Source of the DNA: Flavobacterium algicola
GTDB taxonomy: Bacteria > Bacteroidota > Bacteroidia > Flavobacteriales > Flavobacteriaceae
Assembly (NCBI RefSeq): GCF_022399565.1
Contig: NZ_JAJTUT010000002.1
Coordinates: forward strand, 930,001-994,000
DNA length: 64,000 nucleotides
Reading direction: 5' to 3'
The stretch's first letter is position 1. Every line of letters starts with the position of its first letter. Positions 1 to 9,658 of this stretch are shown in pieces. The position numbers and the translations under genes were made by a program. Below the pieces are notes generated by a model, which saw only the letters and a list, made by a program, of their open reading frames with translations, ran no database searches and had not been told where the DNA came from.

Positions 1-1094
1 TATCGCTTTGCATTACGTAATAAAAATATACCTAAGAATCCAAAAACAAAATTTGGAAACCATACGGCAATAAATGGTGAAAAAGTAGTTTTCTCTGCTA
101 TTACTCCAAAGACTTTATCAAAAAACACAAATCCAAATGCAATTGCAATTCCTATAGTTAAATTCATTCCCATTCCTCCTCTTCTCTTCATTGCAGAAAC
201 AGAAACAGCTATTATTGTCAATATAAATGCCGATGTGGGCACACTGTATTTTTTATACAATACAACCATATAGGTATTGATATTTGACGAACCTTTTGCC
301 TTTTCCTTGTCAATAAAAGTGTTCAACTTATCCAAAGTTAACGTTTCGGCTATATAAACAACCGGTGTTAAATCCTCTAAATCGAAACTCAACTTTGCTT
401 TTTTATCTGGAGCTTTTTCTATGATATCCCCAAACTCTCCTATTGTTCTCTTTTTGTAGTCATACATAGTATAAGTACTATCGGCAGCATTCCACTGAAT
501 TCTGCTAGCAGTAATCTTCGAAACCATTTTTTCTTTATCGAATTTTTCAATAGAAAAATTGAAAGCTGTTTTTGAGTAAGAATTAAAGCTGTTGACATAC
601 AAAAACTCATTGTCATTAATCTGCCTATACACATCAGTGTTTTCACCACGCATAAGTTGCTTCCCGTTGGTCTTAAGATAAGTGTACCTAAAATTATTAA
701 AACCTTCACTAGAAACAGGAACGACAAAGAATCCCATTATAAGAACAAATACCGATACGATGGTCGCCCCTATGATATAAGGTCTTAAAAATCGGGTAAA
801 TGATATTCCAGAACTCAAAATTGCGATAATTTCTGTATTGTTAGCTAATTTAGATGTAAACCATATGATAGATAAAAACAAAAATATCGGAAAAAGTGCA
901 TTGGCAAAATAAACTGTGAAATGGTAATAATACACCGCAATTTTAAGAAAGGGCACCTTGTTTTCAATCATGAAATTAATCTTCTCTGACACATCAACGA
1001 TGATTCCGATAGGAACGAACATCGCCAACATAGACACAAAAGTGGCTAAATATCTCTTTAAAATGTACTTGTCTAGTATTGTTAAAATTGCCAT
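1..1094 (-). CDS. LptF/LptG family permease (3' end cut by window edge)
   Basis: Inner-membrane permease subunit of the LPS export complex (LptBFG), which extracts LPS from the inner membrane. The frame is open from the ATG at 1094 to the left edge, about 364 codons, which is nearly the whole family length, so only the last residues or the stop lie outside. Hydrophobic segments near residues 12-35, 55-80 and 100-120 and three more at the C-terminus flank a soluble periplasmic region, the YjgP/YjgQ layout. It follows tgt by 15 bp in the same direction and is probably cotranscribed. I cannot tell LptF from LptG by eye. Confidence 0.88.
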   Translation of the reverse strand, partial: MAILTILDKYILKRYLATFVSMLAMFVPIGIIVDVSEKINFMIENKVPFLKIAVYYYHFTVYFANALFPIFLFLSIIWFTSKLANNTEIIAILSSGISFTRFLRPYIIGATIVSVFVLIMGFFVVPVSSEGFNNFRYTYLKTNGKQLMRGENTDVYRQINDNEFLYVNSFNSYSKTAFNFSIEKFDKEKMVSKITASRIQWNAADSTYTMYDYKKRTIGEFGDIIEKAPDKKAKLSFDLEDLTPVVYIAETLTLDKLNTFIDKEKAKGSSNINTYMVVLYKKYSVPTSAFILTIIAVSVSAMKRRGGMGMNLTIGIAIAFGFVFFDKVFGVIAEKTTFSPFIAVWFPNFVFGFLGIFLLRNAKR

Positions 1095-1109
1095 TATCAG
1101 TTTAAAATT

Positions 1110-2240
1110 TTAAAGCCTTTGGCTCATATTCTTCACCATCATATCTTTCCAAGTTCTAAAATCACCTGCAATAATATGTTTTCTAGCCTCGCGCACCAAC
1201 CACATATAAAAACCAAGGTTATGTATTGTAGCAATTTGTTTTCCTAAGTATTCATTGGCAGCAAAAAGGTGACGCAAATAGGCTTTTGTATATTCTGTAT
1301 CAACATAGGTAATTGCCATTTCGTCAATTGGCGAAAAGTCATCTTCCCACTTTTTGTTTTTGATATTTATAGTACCATTTGCAGTAAACAACATTCCATT
1401 TCTCGCATTACGCGTCGGCATTACGCAGTCAAACATGTCGATACCTAATGCAATATTTTCCAAAATATTGATTGGAGTACCTACTCCCATCAAATAACGT
1501 GGTTTATCTTCCGGTAATATAGCAGTAACCACTTCAGTCATTGCATACATTTCCTCCGCAGGTTCCCCTACAGACAATCCACCAATAGCATTCCCTACTT
1601 GATTTGCATTGGCAATATATTCTGCTGATTTTTCTCTTAAATCTTTATAAACACTTCCTTGAATAATTGGAAAAAAATGTTGTTGATAGCCATATTTCAT
1701 TGGGAGTTTATCCAAATGAGTAATACAACGATCCAACCAACGGTGTGTCATGTTCATCGAGCGACGAGCATAATGATAATCACAAGGATAAGGTGTACAT
1801 TCATCAAATGCCATAATAATATCAGCACCAATAGTGCGCTGAATTTCCATTACATTTTCTGGTGTAAACACATGGTAAGAACCATCAATGTGAGATTTAA
1901 ATTTCACACCTTCTTCTTTTATCTTACGATTTGAAGATAATGAGTATACTTGATAACCTCCAGAATCGGTCAAAATTGGACGATCCCAGTTCATAAATTT
2001 ATGCAATCCACCTGCTTTTTCAAGAATCTCTGTCTTAGGTCGCAAATACAAATGATAGGTGTTTCCTAAAATTATATCAGGATTAATATCTTCTCTTAAT
2101 TCCCTCTGATGCACTCCTTTAACAGATGCTACCGTACCAACAGGCATAAAAATTGGAGTTTCTATAACACCATGATCAGTGGTAATGCTTCCTGCTCTCG
2201 CTTTCGATTGCGGATCTTTCTTTAATAAATCAAACTTCAT
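1110..2240 (-). CDS. tgt: tRNA-guanosine(34) transglycosylase
   Basis: Exchanges guanine 34 of GUN-anticodon tRNAs for a queuine precursor in the cytoplasm. The 376-residue protein has the family hallmarks: DSGGYQ for substrate binding, GGLSVGE, and the catalytic segment FDCVMPTRNARNG. The C-terminal zinc site, normally CxCxxC before TxAYLRHL, is degenerate: the three cysteine positions read A, T and D, though the histidine of TIHNL is kept. I recall other flavobacterial Tgt proteins having the same loss, so this looks like a lineage trait rather than damage. A TAnnTTTG promoter sits 32 bp upstream. Confidence 0.96.
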   Translation of the reverse strand: MKFDLLKKDPQSKARAGSITTDHGVIETPIFMPVGTVASVKGVHQRELREDINPDIILGNTYHLYLRPKTEILEKAGGLHKFMNWDRPILTDSGGYQVYSLSSNRKIKEEGVKFKSHIDGSYHVFTPENVMEIQRTIGADIIMAFDECTPYPCDYHYARRSMNMTHRWLDRCITHLDKLPMKYGYQQHFFPIIQGSVYKDLREKSAEYIANANQVGNAIGGLSVGEPAEEMYAMTEVVTAILPEDKPRYLMGVGTPINILENIALGIDMFDCVMPTRNARNGMLFTANGTINIKNKKWEDDFSPIDEMAITYVDTEYTKAYLRHLFAANEYLGKQIATIHNLGFYMWLVREARKHIIAGDFRTWKDMMVKNMSQRL

Positions 2241-2271
2241 ACTACGTGTTTTGTACCGATTGTTCGGCGGG

Positions 2272-2279
2272 CAAAGATA
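2272..2279 (-). promoter_or_regulatory. -7 element (TATCTTTG) of tgt
   Basis: TATCTTTG on the minus strand matches the Bacteroidetes -7 consensus TAnnTTTG and sits 32 bp before the tgt ATG. A clear -33 TTG is not seen. Confidence 0.6.
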
Positions 2280-2561
2280 GTTTAATTTAGAAAAAGTAAC
2301 CTTACTTTAAATCCTAAAGTCTATCATAAAAATTACAATTTAGACAAAATCAACAACTATCTATTGCCTTACCTCTATTTTAGTTCTAAATTCTATCTAA
2401 TATTTGCTTTATAAATTAACTACTGATTTTACAAAGACACTTCAAATTTGCTATGGTAGAATAAAAATTAATAAAAAAACTTATTGAGATAATAGGAAGT
2501 GATTAGCAAAAATAGCATCCAAAATTCTATTATGTTCATTTTTATAATCCTTGCGAATGTT
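2280..2561. other. AT-rich divergent intergenic region
   Basis: About 280 bp between the divergent promoters of tgt and the agmatine deiminase gene. I see no gene, repeat or terminator in it. Confidence 0.5.
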
Positions 2562-2569
2562 TATCTTTG
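2562..2569 (+). promoter_or_regulatory. -7 element (TATCTTTG) of agmatine deiminase
   Basis: TATCTTTG lies 24 bp before the ATG at 2594. A TTG in-frame start at 2567 would sit inside this promoter box, so the box decides the start as 2594. Confidence 0.65.
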
Positions 2570-2593
2570 CACACAAATATAAGTATCCTTTTT

Positions 2594-3640
2594 ATGACAA
2601 CTACAAATAGACGTTTCCCTGCAGAATGGGAAAAACAAGACGGTGTTTTACTTTGCTTTCCACACAACGGAAACGATTGGCCAGGTAAGTACGAGGCGGT
2701 ACAATGGGCATTTGTAGAATTTATCAAAAAAGTAGCTTGCTACGAAAAAGTTTTTCTTGTTGTAGCCGATGAAAAATTAAAACTTAAAGTCGCAGATATG
2801 CTTGAGCGTGCTCGAGTGAATGTTGAGCAAGTGAATTATATCATTCACAAAACAAACCGCAGCTGGATGCGCGACTCTGGACCTATTGTTGTTTATGATG
2901 ATGGAAAAAGAGAAGGATTAAACTTCAACTTTAATGGTTGGGCAAAATATAAAAATTATCAGCTAGACAAAGAAGTACCTAAAAAAGTAACCGACTTTTT
3001 AGATATTCCTTTAACTCAGGTAATGTATAAAGGTAAACCCGTTATTGTAGAAGGTGGTGCGATTGATGTAAATGGACGCGGAACTTTAATTACATCTGAA
3101 GAGTGCTTAATGCATCCTACTATTCAGGTACGAAACGAAGGATTCACAAAAGAAGATTACGAAGCTGTTTTTAAAGAATATCTCGGTGTGACCAACGTAA
3201 TATGGCTCGGCAACGGAGTTGAAGGAGATGATACTCATGGTCATATTGACGATTTAGCACGTTTTATTAATGATGATACAATTGTCACTATTGTTGAAAT
3301 GGATACCAAAGATTCTAATTATGAACCTTTGCAAGATAACTTAAAACGTTTGCAAAATGCTAAATTAGAAAACGGTGCGTCGCCTGTAATTGTAACACTG
3401 CCAATGCCAAAACGAGTTGATTTTGAAGATTTACGCTTACCCGCTAGTTATGCCAACTTTTTGATTTTGAATAAGTGTGTCTTGGTACCCACTTTTAACG
3501 ATGTTAACGATAGAAAAGCACTTAATATATTAGCGGAATGTTTTCCGGATCGAGAAATCATCGGAATTAGCACTATCGATTTTATATGGGGATTTGGAAC
3601 TTTACATTGTTTAAGTCAGCAGATTCCGGCTTCTAAATAG
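2594..3640 (+). CDS. aguA: Agmatine deiminase / peptidyl-arginine deiminase family
   Basis: Hydrolyses agmatine to N-carbamoylputrescine and ammonia, on the route from arginine to putrescine. The protein has 348 residues from the ATG at 2594, chosen because the upstream TTG (2567) overlaps the -7 box. Guanidine-modifying motifs are complete: WMRDSGP, EGGAIDVNG, GDDTHGHIDD and the catalytic cysteine in GFGTLHC near the C-terminus. The usual partner, N-carbamoylputrescine amidohydrolase (aguB), is not in the window. A strong hairpin terminator follows. A short bacterial peptidylarginine deiminase is the alternative name for the same superfamily. Confidence 0.93.
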   Translation: MTTTNRRFPAEWEKQDGVLLCFPHNGNDWPGKYEAVQWAFVEFIKKVACYEKVFLVVADEKLKLKVADMLERARVNVEQVNYIIHKTNRSWMRDSGPIVVYDDGKREGLNFNFNGWAKYKNYQLDKEVPKKVTDFLDIPLTQVMYKGKPVIVEGGAIDVNGRGTLITSEECLMHPTIQVRNEGFTKEDYEAVFKEYLGVTNVIWLGNGVEGDDTHGHIDDLARFINDDTIVTIVEMDTKDSNYEPLQDNLKRLQNAKLENGASPVIVTLPMPKRVDFEDLRLPASYANFLILNKCVLVPTFNDVNDRKALNILAECFPDREIIGISTIDFIWGFGTLHCLSQQIPASK

Positions 3641-3647
3641 ATATATA

Positions 3648-3680
3648 AAAAAAATACCAGCTTTCGCTGGTATTTTTTTT
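3648..3680. terminator. Bidirectional rho-independent terminator
   Basis: Perfect 11-bp stem AAAATACCAGC / GCTGGTATTTT with a TTTC loop, an A-run before it and a T-run after it. It lies between the convergent agmatine deiminase and M1 peptidase genes and can serve both. Confidence 0.9.
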
Positions 3681-3698
3681 GTTGTTATTTTTAAAAAC

Positions 3699-5951
3699 TT
3701 ATTTCTCTCTTGTAAACGGTATTTTACTTCCATCACTCATAATCATGTCAAATCCAGATTGCTTGTCATTGTATTTAAATTTTAGACCAGCAGCCTTCGA
3801 TTCAAATTCATTTTCTCCAATCAATACTACTGAGAATTGTGGATATCCTGAAATCTCTACATTAAGCGCATTCGACTTCTCGCTAATTTCAATTTTAGTT
3901 CCTATTTTACTATTCCCAAAAACCCCTAAGTATCCATCCAGAATAACATCTTTTTCTAATTTTCCAGTTACTGCTGTCCATAAATTATTATCAGTATCAT
4001 AATCTGGAAAAACATGTTCAGGATCTAACGTAATACTTTCAATTTCTTCATTGATATCAGGGCTAAAAGACCATGTATTGTTTTTCTGCCATACTTCAAA
4101 TGGTAATTTTACGCGCTTGGTAATTCCAGATTTGGTTTTAATATCCATAATTACAGGTAAAACCATTTTATCTTTATTTTCGATTGTAATAACGACACCT
4201 TGAGCAGGATCATTTTTTACATATTTAACAGCGTTGACTGATTGATCAAAACGCCAGTTATTTTTAAACCAACCTCTCCAAAACCAACCTAAGTCTTCAC
4301 CTGCAACATTCTCCATAGTTCTAAAAAAGTCATCTGGTGTTGGGTGTTTAAAAGCCCAGCGATCAACGTATGTTTTAAAAGCATAATCAAATCGTTCTGC
4401 CCCTAAAATCTGTTCTCTTAATACTATCAAGGCAGTACTTGGTTTGGCATATAGTAATTTACCAATATTACTTTCTTTCATATTATCGGGTGAACTCATT
4501 ACGGGCTCTAAACCTGAACCTGTGTAGTACTCAGCTCTTTTCTGCAAGTCCTCTGCAGGTTCCTTGTATTCTCCGTTATTGAAATCGGTTTCACTTAGTG
4601 AGTTTATAAAAGTATTCAAACCCTCATCCATCCATCCAAACAAACGTTCGTTTGAGCCCACTATCATAGGGAACCAAGCATGACCAAATTCATGATCTGT
4701 AACCCCCCATAAACGTTTTCCTTTTGATTCATATTTACAAAAAACAATACCAGGATACTCCATTCCACCTTCATTACCAGCAACGTTTATTGCTGCAGGG
4801 TAAGGATATTCAAACCATCTTTTTGAATAATTTTCGATAGCTGCTTTTGTATATTCTGTCGATCTTCCCCAAGCCAGGTCACCTTCGCTTTCTACTGGGT
4901 AAGTAGACATTGCTAATGATTTCTTTCCACTTGGTAAATTGATCTTAGCACCATCTACAATAAAAGCAGTAGAAGAGGCCCAAGATACATCGCGGGAATT
5001 TTTGATAGCAAAATGCCATGTTTTTGTAGTCGTACTAGCTGTTTTTACATTTTTTTCTACTTCTTCAGCAGTACGTATCATTACTGTTTTATCACTCGCT
5101 TTTGCTTGTGCCAAGCGACTAAGTTCAGCTGCAGAGTAAACTTGGCTTGCATTTAATAATTCTCCCGAACAAACTACAAAGTGATTTGCAGGAGCTGTAA
5201 TGTTTATATCAAAATTACCGTATTCTAAATAAAACTCTGACGCTCCCAAATAAGGATTCGTATTCCAACCGCGCACATCATCATACACACACATACGTGG
5301 GTACCACTGTGCAATGGTAAAGATTTTACCATTCTTGGTCGTAACAACTCCAGTTCTGTCAGATCCTTCGTCTGGACAAATATATGAGAAATCAATTTTT
5401 AACTTCACAGTACCACCCTTTGAACTAAGTTCAGAAGGAAGAAAAACCTGCATGCGTGTGTCTGTAATTAAATATTTTACTTCAGTTTCAGAAAGCTTTC
5501 CTTTTACAGTACTAACTGCTTTTACAGATTTAATTTTATGCCCACCGTCAAATACTTGACCGCGCGAACCATTGCGGCTTCCTGTTAGCGGTACCAAAGC
5601 TTCTCCCCTAGAATCTGCTTTAAATAAATTTTGATCCAAATGCAACCATAGGAACCCCAATTTATCAGGACTATTATTGGTATAATCAATAACCGCACTT
5701 CCGGTAATTTCATTGCTTTGATCGTTTAAAACAGCAGATAATTTGTAGTCTGCACGGTTTTGCCAATAGGCAACACCTGGTTGCCCACTTGCTGAACGAT
5801 AAATAGAACCACGATTGGTATAAAAATCAGAAGAAAATGCTTCGTTATAATTGTAACTGGATGTTGTACTTGAAGCTTCCTGCCCCCAAGATGCTGAACT
5901 CGCTATAAATAATGCGGCATAAAATAAGCCTGTACATTTTATTCTACTCAT
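3699..5951 (-). CDS. Secreted M1 family zinc metallopeptidase
   Basis: Aminopeptidase-type M1 protein of 750 residues with an N-terminal signal peptide ending near SWGQ, so it acts in the periplasm or at the outer membrane. The zinc site is intact: HEFGH at about residues 420-424 and the third ligand Glu 18 residues later in WMDEG. The exopeptidase motif is GGMEY rather than GAMEN, as in many Bacteroidetes members. The N-terminal beta-domain and an unassigned C-terminal beta-rich region (last ~120 residues) flank the catalytic core. It is transcribed alone and converges on aguA. Substrate cannot be predicted. Confidence 0.92.
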   Translation of the reverse strand: MSRIKCTGLFYAALFIASSASWGQEASSTTSSYNYNEAFSSDFYTNRGSIYRSASGQPGVAYWQNRADYKLSAVLNDQSNEITGSAVIDYTNNSPDKLGFLWLHLDQNLFKADSRGEALVPLTGSRNGSRGQVFDGGHKIKSVKAVSTVKGKLSETEVKYLITDTRMQVFLPSELSSKGGTVKLKIDFSYICPDEGSDRTGVVTTKNGKIFTIAQWYPRMCVYDDVRGWNTNPYLGASEFYLEYGNFDINITAPANHFVVCSGELLNASQVYSAAELSRLAQAKASDKTVMIRTAEEVEKNVKTASTTTKTWHFAIKNSRDVSWASSTAFIVDGAKINLPSGKKSLAMSTYPVESEGDLAWGRSTEYTKAAIENYSKRWFEYPYPAAINVAGNEGGMEYPGIVFCKYESKGKRLWGVTDHEFGHAWFPMIVGSNERLFGWMDEGLNTFINSLSETDFNNGEYKEPAEDLQKRAEYYTGSGLEPVMSSPDNMKESNIGKLLYAKPSTALIVLREQILGAERFDYAFKTYVDRWAFKHPTPDDFFRTMENVAGEDLGWFWRGWFKNNWRFDQSVNAVKYVKNDPAQGVVITIENKDKMVLPVIMDIKTKSGITKRVKLPFEVWQKNNTWSFSPDINEEIESITLDPEHVFPDYDTDNNLWTAVTGKLEKDVILDGYLGVFGNSKIGTKIEISEKSNALNVEISGYPQFSVVLIGENEFESKAAGLKFKYNDKQSGFDMIMSDGSKIPFTREK

Positions 5952-6001
5952 ATAATTAAATTTAAATTACAAATTAATGAAAAAAAATTGAACAGATAAC
6001 T

Positions 6002-6009
6002 TATATTTG
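6002..6009 (+). promoter_or_regulatory. -7 element (TATATTTG) of the mutarotase-like gene
   Basis: TATATTTG about 60 bp before the TTG start at 6072 fits TAnnTTTG. A GTG at 6021 would be almost at the predicted transcript start, which favours 6072. Confidence 0.5.
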
Positions 6010-6071
6010 AATCTAAAATAGTGGATTTAGTCCTATTCATTAAATTTTTCGCAACAATTAATACCATTATA

Positions 6072-6926
6072 TTGAAAACAACACTAGATAATGCATATTT
6101 AACCGTACAAATCAATAGTATGGGTGCCGAATTAATCTCTATAAAAGATAAAAAAAATACCGAATACATGTGGGAAGGAAACCCTAAGTTTTGGGGCAAA
6201 CACTCTCCCGTTCTGTTTCCTATTGTAGGTGCGTTAAAAAATGACACCTATCAATATAACGGAAAAAATTACCAATTATCAAGACATGGTTTTGCTAGAG
6301 AAATGGAATTTAATCTGATCGAAAATTCAGCTACAAAAGCTATTTTCGCTATCGCTTCTAATGCCGACACTTTACTAAAATATCCTTTTGAATTTGAATT
6401 ACAAATTATTTATACACTGGTAAAAAACAATATTCAAATTGAATATCAGGTAGTCAACAAAAATGCTTACGACATGCCATTTTCAATCGGTGCACATCCT
6501 GCATTCGCTTTACCAAAAGAATTTGAAGAATATTCATTACAGTTCAGCGAAAAGGAACAGCTGCACTATAACATATTAGAAAATAATTTAATTGCCGATA
6601 CCACCAAAGAATTACCATTAGATTATAGTAACTCAATTGCACTTGAGTATTCCCTATTTGAAAATGATGCATTGATCTTTAAAAATTTACAATCAAAAAC
6701 AGTAAGCATTCTTGAAGGAAAAAGGGAAATAGTACGTGTACATTATGAAGATTTTCCAAGTTTAGGAATCTGGACAATGCCAAATGCACCATTTCTATGT
6801 ATTGAACCTTGGTTGGGCTACGCAGATACTGTAAACTGTACTGGAAATATATTTGAAAAAGAAGGTATTTTAGTTGTACAACCTAACGAGCAATTTCATT
6901 CCAAATATACGATCGAAATTATTTAA
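6072..6926 (+). CDS. Aldose 1-epimerase family protein (galactose mutarotase-like)
   Basis: Member of the GalM/YeaD fold, acting on the anomeric carbon of a hexose or hexose phosphate. The 284-residue protein has GAELISI, the WEGNPKFWGKHSPVLFPIVG block, GAHPAF with the catalytic histidine, and ENDALIF. I start it at the TTG (6072), where conservation with flavobacterial homologues begins; GTG 6021 would add 17 poorly conserved residues. Its 3' end overlaps the convergent VF530 gene by 4 bp. The exact sugar is unknown. Confidence 0.87.
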   Translation: MKTTLDNAYLTVQINSMGAELISIKDKKNTEYMWEGNPKFWGKHSPVLFPIVGALKNDTYQYNGKNYQLSRHGFAREMEFNLIENSATKAIFAIASNADTLLKYPFEFELQIIYTLVKNNIQIEYQVVNKNAYDMPFSIGAHPAFALPKEFEEYSLQFSEKEQLHYNILENNLIADTTKELPLDYSNSIALEYSLFENDALIFKNLQSKTVSILEGKREIVRVHYEDFPSLGIWTMPNAPFLCIEPWLGYADTVNCTGNIFEKEGILVVQPNEQFHSKYTIEII

Positions 6927-7147
6927 AATTTTGGTAATGTTTTAATGTACAGTTCTTCTACCTTTTGACGTGCCCAGTCGGTTTTACGCAAAAAAGTAAG
7001 AGATGATTTCACACTAGGATTACTTTTAAAGCATTTTATATTAATTAACTCGCTCAAGGTGTCAAATCCGTAAAATGCCTCAAGTTGTTCTACGATTACT
7101 TTTAAAGTGATTCCGTGCAGTGGATCTTTTGATGCTTGCTTTTCCAT
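6923..7147 (-). CDS. VF530 family (DUF2132) DNA-binding protein
   Basis: Small 74-residue protein that matches the VF530 family end to end: DPLHGITLKVIVEQL, then NIKCFKSNPSVKSSLTFLRKT and WAR..VE.LY. The family has a SAM-like helical fold and has been described as DNA-binding; its cellular role is not established. Stand-alone, overlapping the 3' end of the mutarotase gene by 4 bp and divergent from smpB. Confidence 0.88.
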   Translation of the reverse strand: MEKQASKDPLHGITLKVIVEQLEAFYGFDTLSELINIKCFKSNPSVKSSLTFLRKTDWARQKVEELYIKTLPKF

Positions 7148-7202
7148 TTTACAAATTTAATTCAATTTCGTTAAAAAGTTATGGACTTTTACTAAATGTC
7201 CC

Positions 7203-7210
7203 TACATTTG
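7203..7210 (+). promoter_or_regulatory. -7 element (TACATTTG) of smpB
   Basis: TACATTTG ends only 7 bp before the smpB ATG at 7218, so the transcript would have almost no leader. This is short but fits the TAnnTTTG consensus exactly. Confidence 0.55.
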
Positions 7211-7217
7211 CAAACCT

Positions 7218-7673
7218 ATGCTAAAAACAGTTAACATCCTTAATAAACGTGCTCGATTTGATTATGAAATAATCGAGAAATATTCTGCTGGAATTGTTTT
7301 GGCAGGAACAGAAATAAAATCCATCCGTTTGGGTAAAGCCAATATAACCGAAAGTTTTTGCGAATTTAGCGGTACAGAGCTTTTTGCTATAAATACCTAT
7401 ATTGAAGAATATACTTTTGGAAACCAGTTTAATCACAAAGCTCGTAGCGAAAGAAAACTTCTTTTGAAGAAAAGAGAATTAAAAACTTTAGCACGTGCCG
7501 TTCAATCAAAAGGGCTTACTGTTGTCCCTTTAAAATTGTACACAAATGATAAGGGATTGGCCAAGTTGGAAATCGGACTTTGTCGCGGAAAAAAAACTTA
7601 TGATAAAAGAGAGTCATTAAAAGAGCAAGACACTAAAAGAGATTTAGATAGAATAAAAAAGATACATAAATAA
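7218..7673 (+). CDS. smpB: SsrA-binding protein
   Basis: Binds tmRNA and delivers it to stalled ribosomes for trans-translation. The 151 residues cover the whole family: N-terminal LNKRARFDYEI, AGTEIKSIRLGKANI, the HNxxR-like element read here as FNHKARSERKLLL, and the basic tail DKRESLKEQDTKRDLDR. ssrA itself is not in the window. A hairpin terminator follows about 60 bp later. Confidence 0.97.
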   Translation: MLKTVNILNKRARFDYEIIEKYSAGIVLAGTEIKSIRLGKANITESFCEFSGTELFAINTYIEEYTFGNQFNHKARSERKLLLKKRELKTLARAVQSKGLTVVPLKLYTNDKGLAKLEIGLCRGKKTYDKRESLKEQDTKRDLDRIKKIHK

Positions 7674-7730
7674 GTTATTACCACTAAATTGCTGGTATTA
7701 ATTGATATGTAATATCGAAATAGTATAATA

Positions 7731-7769
7731 AAACATTGTTTAAGTATTTTAAACAATGTTTTTTTTTTG
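7731..7769 (+). terminator. Rho-independent terminator after smpB
   Basis: Perfect 13-bp stem AAACATTGTTTAA / TTAAACAATGTTT, a 5-nt loop and a run of about 9 T. Confidence 0.88.
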
Positions 7770-7815
7770 TCGAAATAGCATGACTTAAAATGTCATGACA
7801 ACTTTTATAATAAAA

Positions 7816-8862
7816 ATGAAAAATCTACTTAAGATTGCTAGAGAGCAGCGTGGTATAAAAACTAGAGAGCTGGCGCAATTGGCAAGCATTGACCAAGCTT
7901 TGATTAGCAAATTTGAAAGTGGCGCTCGAAAGCCTACCAAAGAACAAATTTTAAAACTCTCTACTTTATTAGAAATTAACTATGATACCTTAATGGTGGC
8001 CTGGTTAAAAGAAAAAATTTTATATGAAATTGGAGATGAACCTTTAGCTTTAAAAGCCATAAAAGAAGCTGAAGATGAAATTAAATATTTAAGAAATGCA
8101 AGCACTACCACTATTTCGAGAGCACTGCAACAGTTACTAAATGAGATTGATATTTTAAAACAAAAACGAGACAATCTTCTGCCATCGGATGTTGCAATGG
8201 TAAGGAAAGCTATCGAAATTAATTACACTTTTGAAAGCAATCGCTTGGATGGCAATACACTGACCCAAAGTGAAACAGAAATGGTTATTACAAAAGGTAT
8301 GACTATCTCGGGTAAAAGTATGCGAGAACATCTTGAGGCTATCAATCATCAAGAAGCAATTGCACACTTGAAAAATTTAGAAGACAAAACTTCTTTGAAT
8401 GAAAAAGAAGTATTAACGATTCATAATTTGATTTTGCGGGGTATCAATCCGTCCGTGGCTGGTTCTTATAGGAAAGAAATTCTAGTTAACGAAGCAAATA
8501 GCTATTCAACTTCAGCTCCTCAAGAAATCGCCAAAGATATGGAGGAATGTTTGATTTGGTATGAAATGAATAAAAGCAAACTGCACCCCGTACTTTTGGC
8601 GGCTAAGATACATGAGCGTTTGTCGCATATACACCCATTTGCTGACGGAAATGGAAAAACTATTCGCTTGATAATGAATTCGATTTTAGTACAGCATGGA
8701 TATACTATTGCTACTATTAAAGGAGATGATGCGACTAAAGCGAATTATTACAAAGCCATAGAAAAAGCATTAGCAACCAAAGACGATGAAGACTTTCAGC
8801 TCTTTATTGCAGAGGTTGAAAAAAATTCCTTGGAACATTATATTGCAAATGTCACAAAATAA
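7816..8862 (+). CDS. Fic family protein with N-terminal XRE helix-turn-helix
   Basis: About 348 residues. Residues 1-65 form a Cro/C1-type HTH (AREQRG..TRELAQLASIDQALISKFESG), the middle is a helical linker, and the C-terminal half is a Fic domain with the core HPFADGNGKTIR. Fic enzymes transfer AMP or another nucleotide to hydroxyl groups of target proteins. The motif here has Lys where many have Arg, which is tolerated. Upstream of the core lies SNRLDGN, resembling the inhibitory (S/T)xxxE(G/N) helix of class II Fic proteins but with Asp for Glu. ATG 7795 would add 7 residues; I prefer 7816, where the HTH begins behind an A-rich leader. Stand-alone between two terminators. Target unknown. 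Confidence 0.9.
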   Translation: MKNLLKIAREQRGIKTRELAQLASIDQALISKFESGARKPTKEQILKLSTLLEINYDTLMVAWLKEKILYEIGDEPLALKAIKEAEDEIKYLRNASTTTISRALQQLLNEIDILKQKRDNLLPSDVAMVRKAIEINYTFESNRLDGNTLTQSETEMVITKGMTISGKSMREHLEAINHQEAIAHLKNLEDKTSLNEKEVLTIHNLILRGINPSVAGSYRKEILVNEANSYSTSAPQEIAKDMEECLIWYEMNKSKLHPVLLAAKIHERLSHIHPFADGNGKTIRLIMNSILVQHGYTIATIKGDDATKANYYKAIEKALATKDDEDFQLFIAEVEKNSLEHYIANVTK

Positions 8863-8900
8863 GAAAACCATTCGCTACACGAATGGTTTTCTTGTTTTAT
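8861..8900 (+). terminator. Terminator after the Fic gene
   Basis: Perfect 14-bp stem AAGAAAACCATTCG / CGAATGGTTTTCTT with a 5-nt loop, overlapping the stop codon. The T-run is short (GTTTTAT). Confidence 0.8.
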
Positions 8901-8987
8901 ACAATCATTTCTAGATTATAAAATTATCTACTATTATCAGAAGATTACTTGTCTAATTCTTTGATTTGCGTGTTTGAGAATTACTCT

Positions 8988-9629
8988 TTAATTTTTATCT
9001 TCTAACAAAGGTACAAATTTGCATTCTCCCAATTCGTGTCGCTCAAACTGAGTCTCATTGATTCGGATGAGTAATGTCATTATTTGCACTGTATCTCCTA
9101 GCGGAATGACCAACCTTCCTCCTATTTTTAATTGTGCCATTAATGGCTGTGGTATAAAAGGTGCTCCTGCAGTTACAATAATACTATCAAAGGGCGCAAA
9201 TCCTGGTAAACCCTTGTATCCGTCACCAAAGGTTAGATGCTTGGGACGAATACCTAATTTAGGTAATAAAGTAGAAGTTTGTCTGAATAATTCATTTTGT
9301 CGTTCTACACTAAAAACCTTAGCTCCCATCAAACACAGTACAGCAGTTTGATAACCTGAACCTGTACCAATTTCTAAAATTTTATGATCTTTTTTAATTT
9401 CTAATAATTGTGACTGAAAAGCAACCGTATAAGGTTGCGAAATTGTTTGCCCCGCAGCAATAGGAAATGCTTTGTCTTGATAAGCGTAATCTTCAAAACT
9501 AGAATTTAAAAATAAATGTCTTGGAATCTTTTTGATTGCTTCCAGAACATTTTTATCTGTAATTCCTTTTTCTTGTAAAACGTTTACTAATTGATTTCTA
9601 AGTCCTTGATGTTTGGCAGTGTCTTTCAA
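8988..9629 (-). CDS. pcm: Protein-L-isoaspartate O-methyltransferase
   Basis: SAM-dependent repair enzyme that methylates L-isoaspartyl residues of damaged proteins. The SAM-binding motif LEIGTGSGYQTAVL, the PIAAGQTISQPY substrate block and the C-terminal IVTAGAPFIP are all present. An upstream TTG (9653) lies in the promoter box, so I use the TTG at 9629 (product begins with KDTAKHQGLR), giving 213 residues, the usual size. Transcribed alone, convergent with the Fic gene. Confidence 0.93.
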   Translation of the reverse strand: MKDTAKHQGLRNQLVNVLQEKGITDKNVLEAIKKIPRHLFLNSSFEDYAYQDKAFPIAAGQTISQPYTVAFQSQLLEIKKDHKILEIGTGSGYQTAVLCLMGAKVFSVERQNELFRQTSTLLPKLGIRPKHLTFGDGYKGLPGFAPFDSIIVTAGAPFIPQPLMAQLKIGGRLVIPLGDTVQIMTLLIRINETQFERHELGECKFVPLLEDKN

Positions 9630-9650
9630 TGTGAGGTATTTATATTTTGG

Positions 9651-9658
9651 CAAAAATA
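9651..9658 (-). promoter_or_regulatory. -7 element (TATTTTTG) of pcm
   Basis: TATTTTTG on the minus strand, 21 bp before the TTG start at 9629. It includes the TTG at 9653, ruling that codon out as a start. Confidence 0.6.

Noticed and set aside
2567-2594. Longer start for agmatine deiminase at TTG 2567
   Set aside because: It lies inside the -7 promoter box, and the added residues are not conserved.
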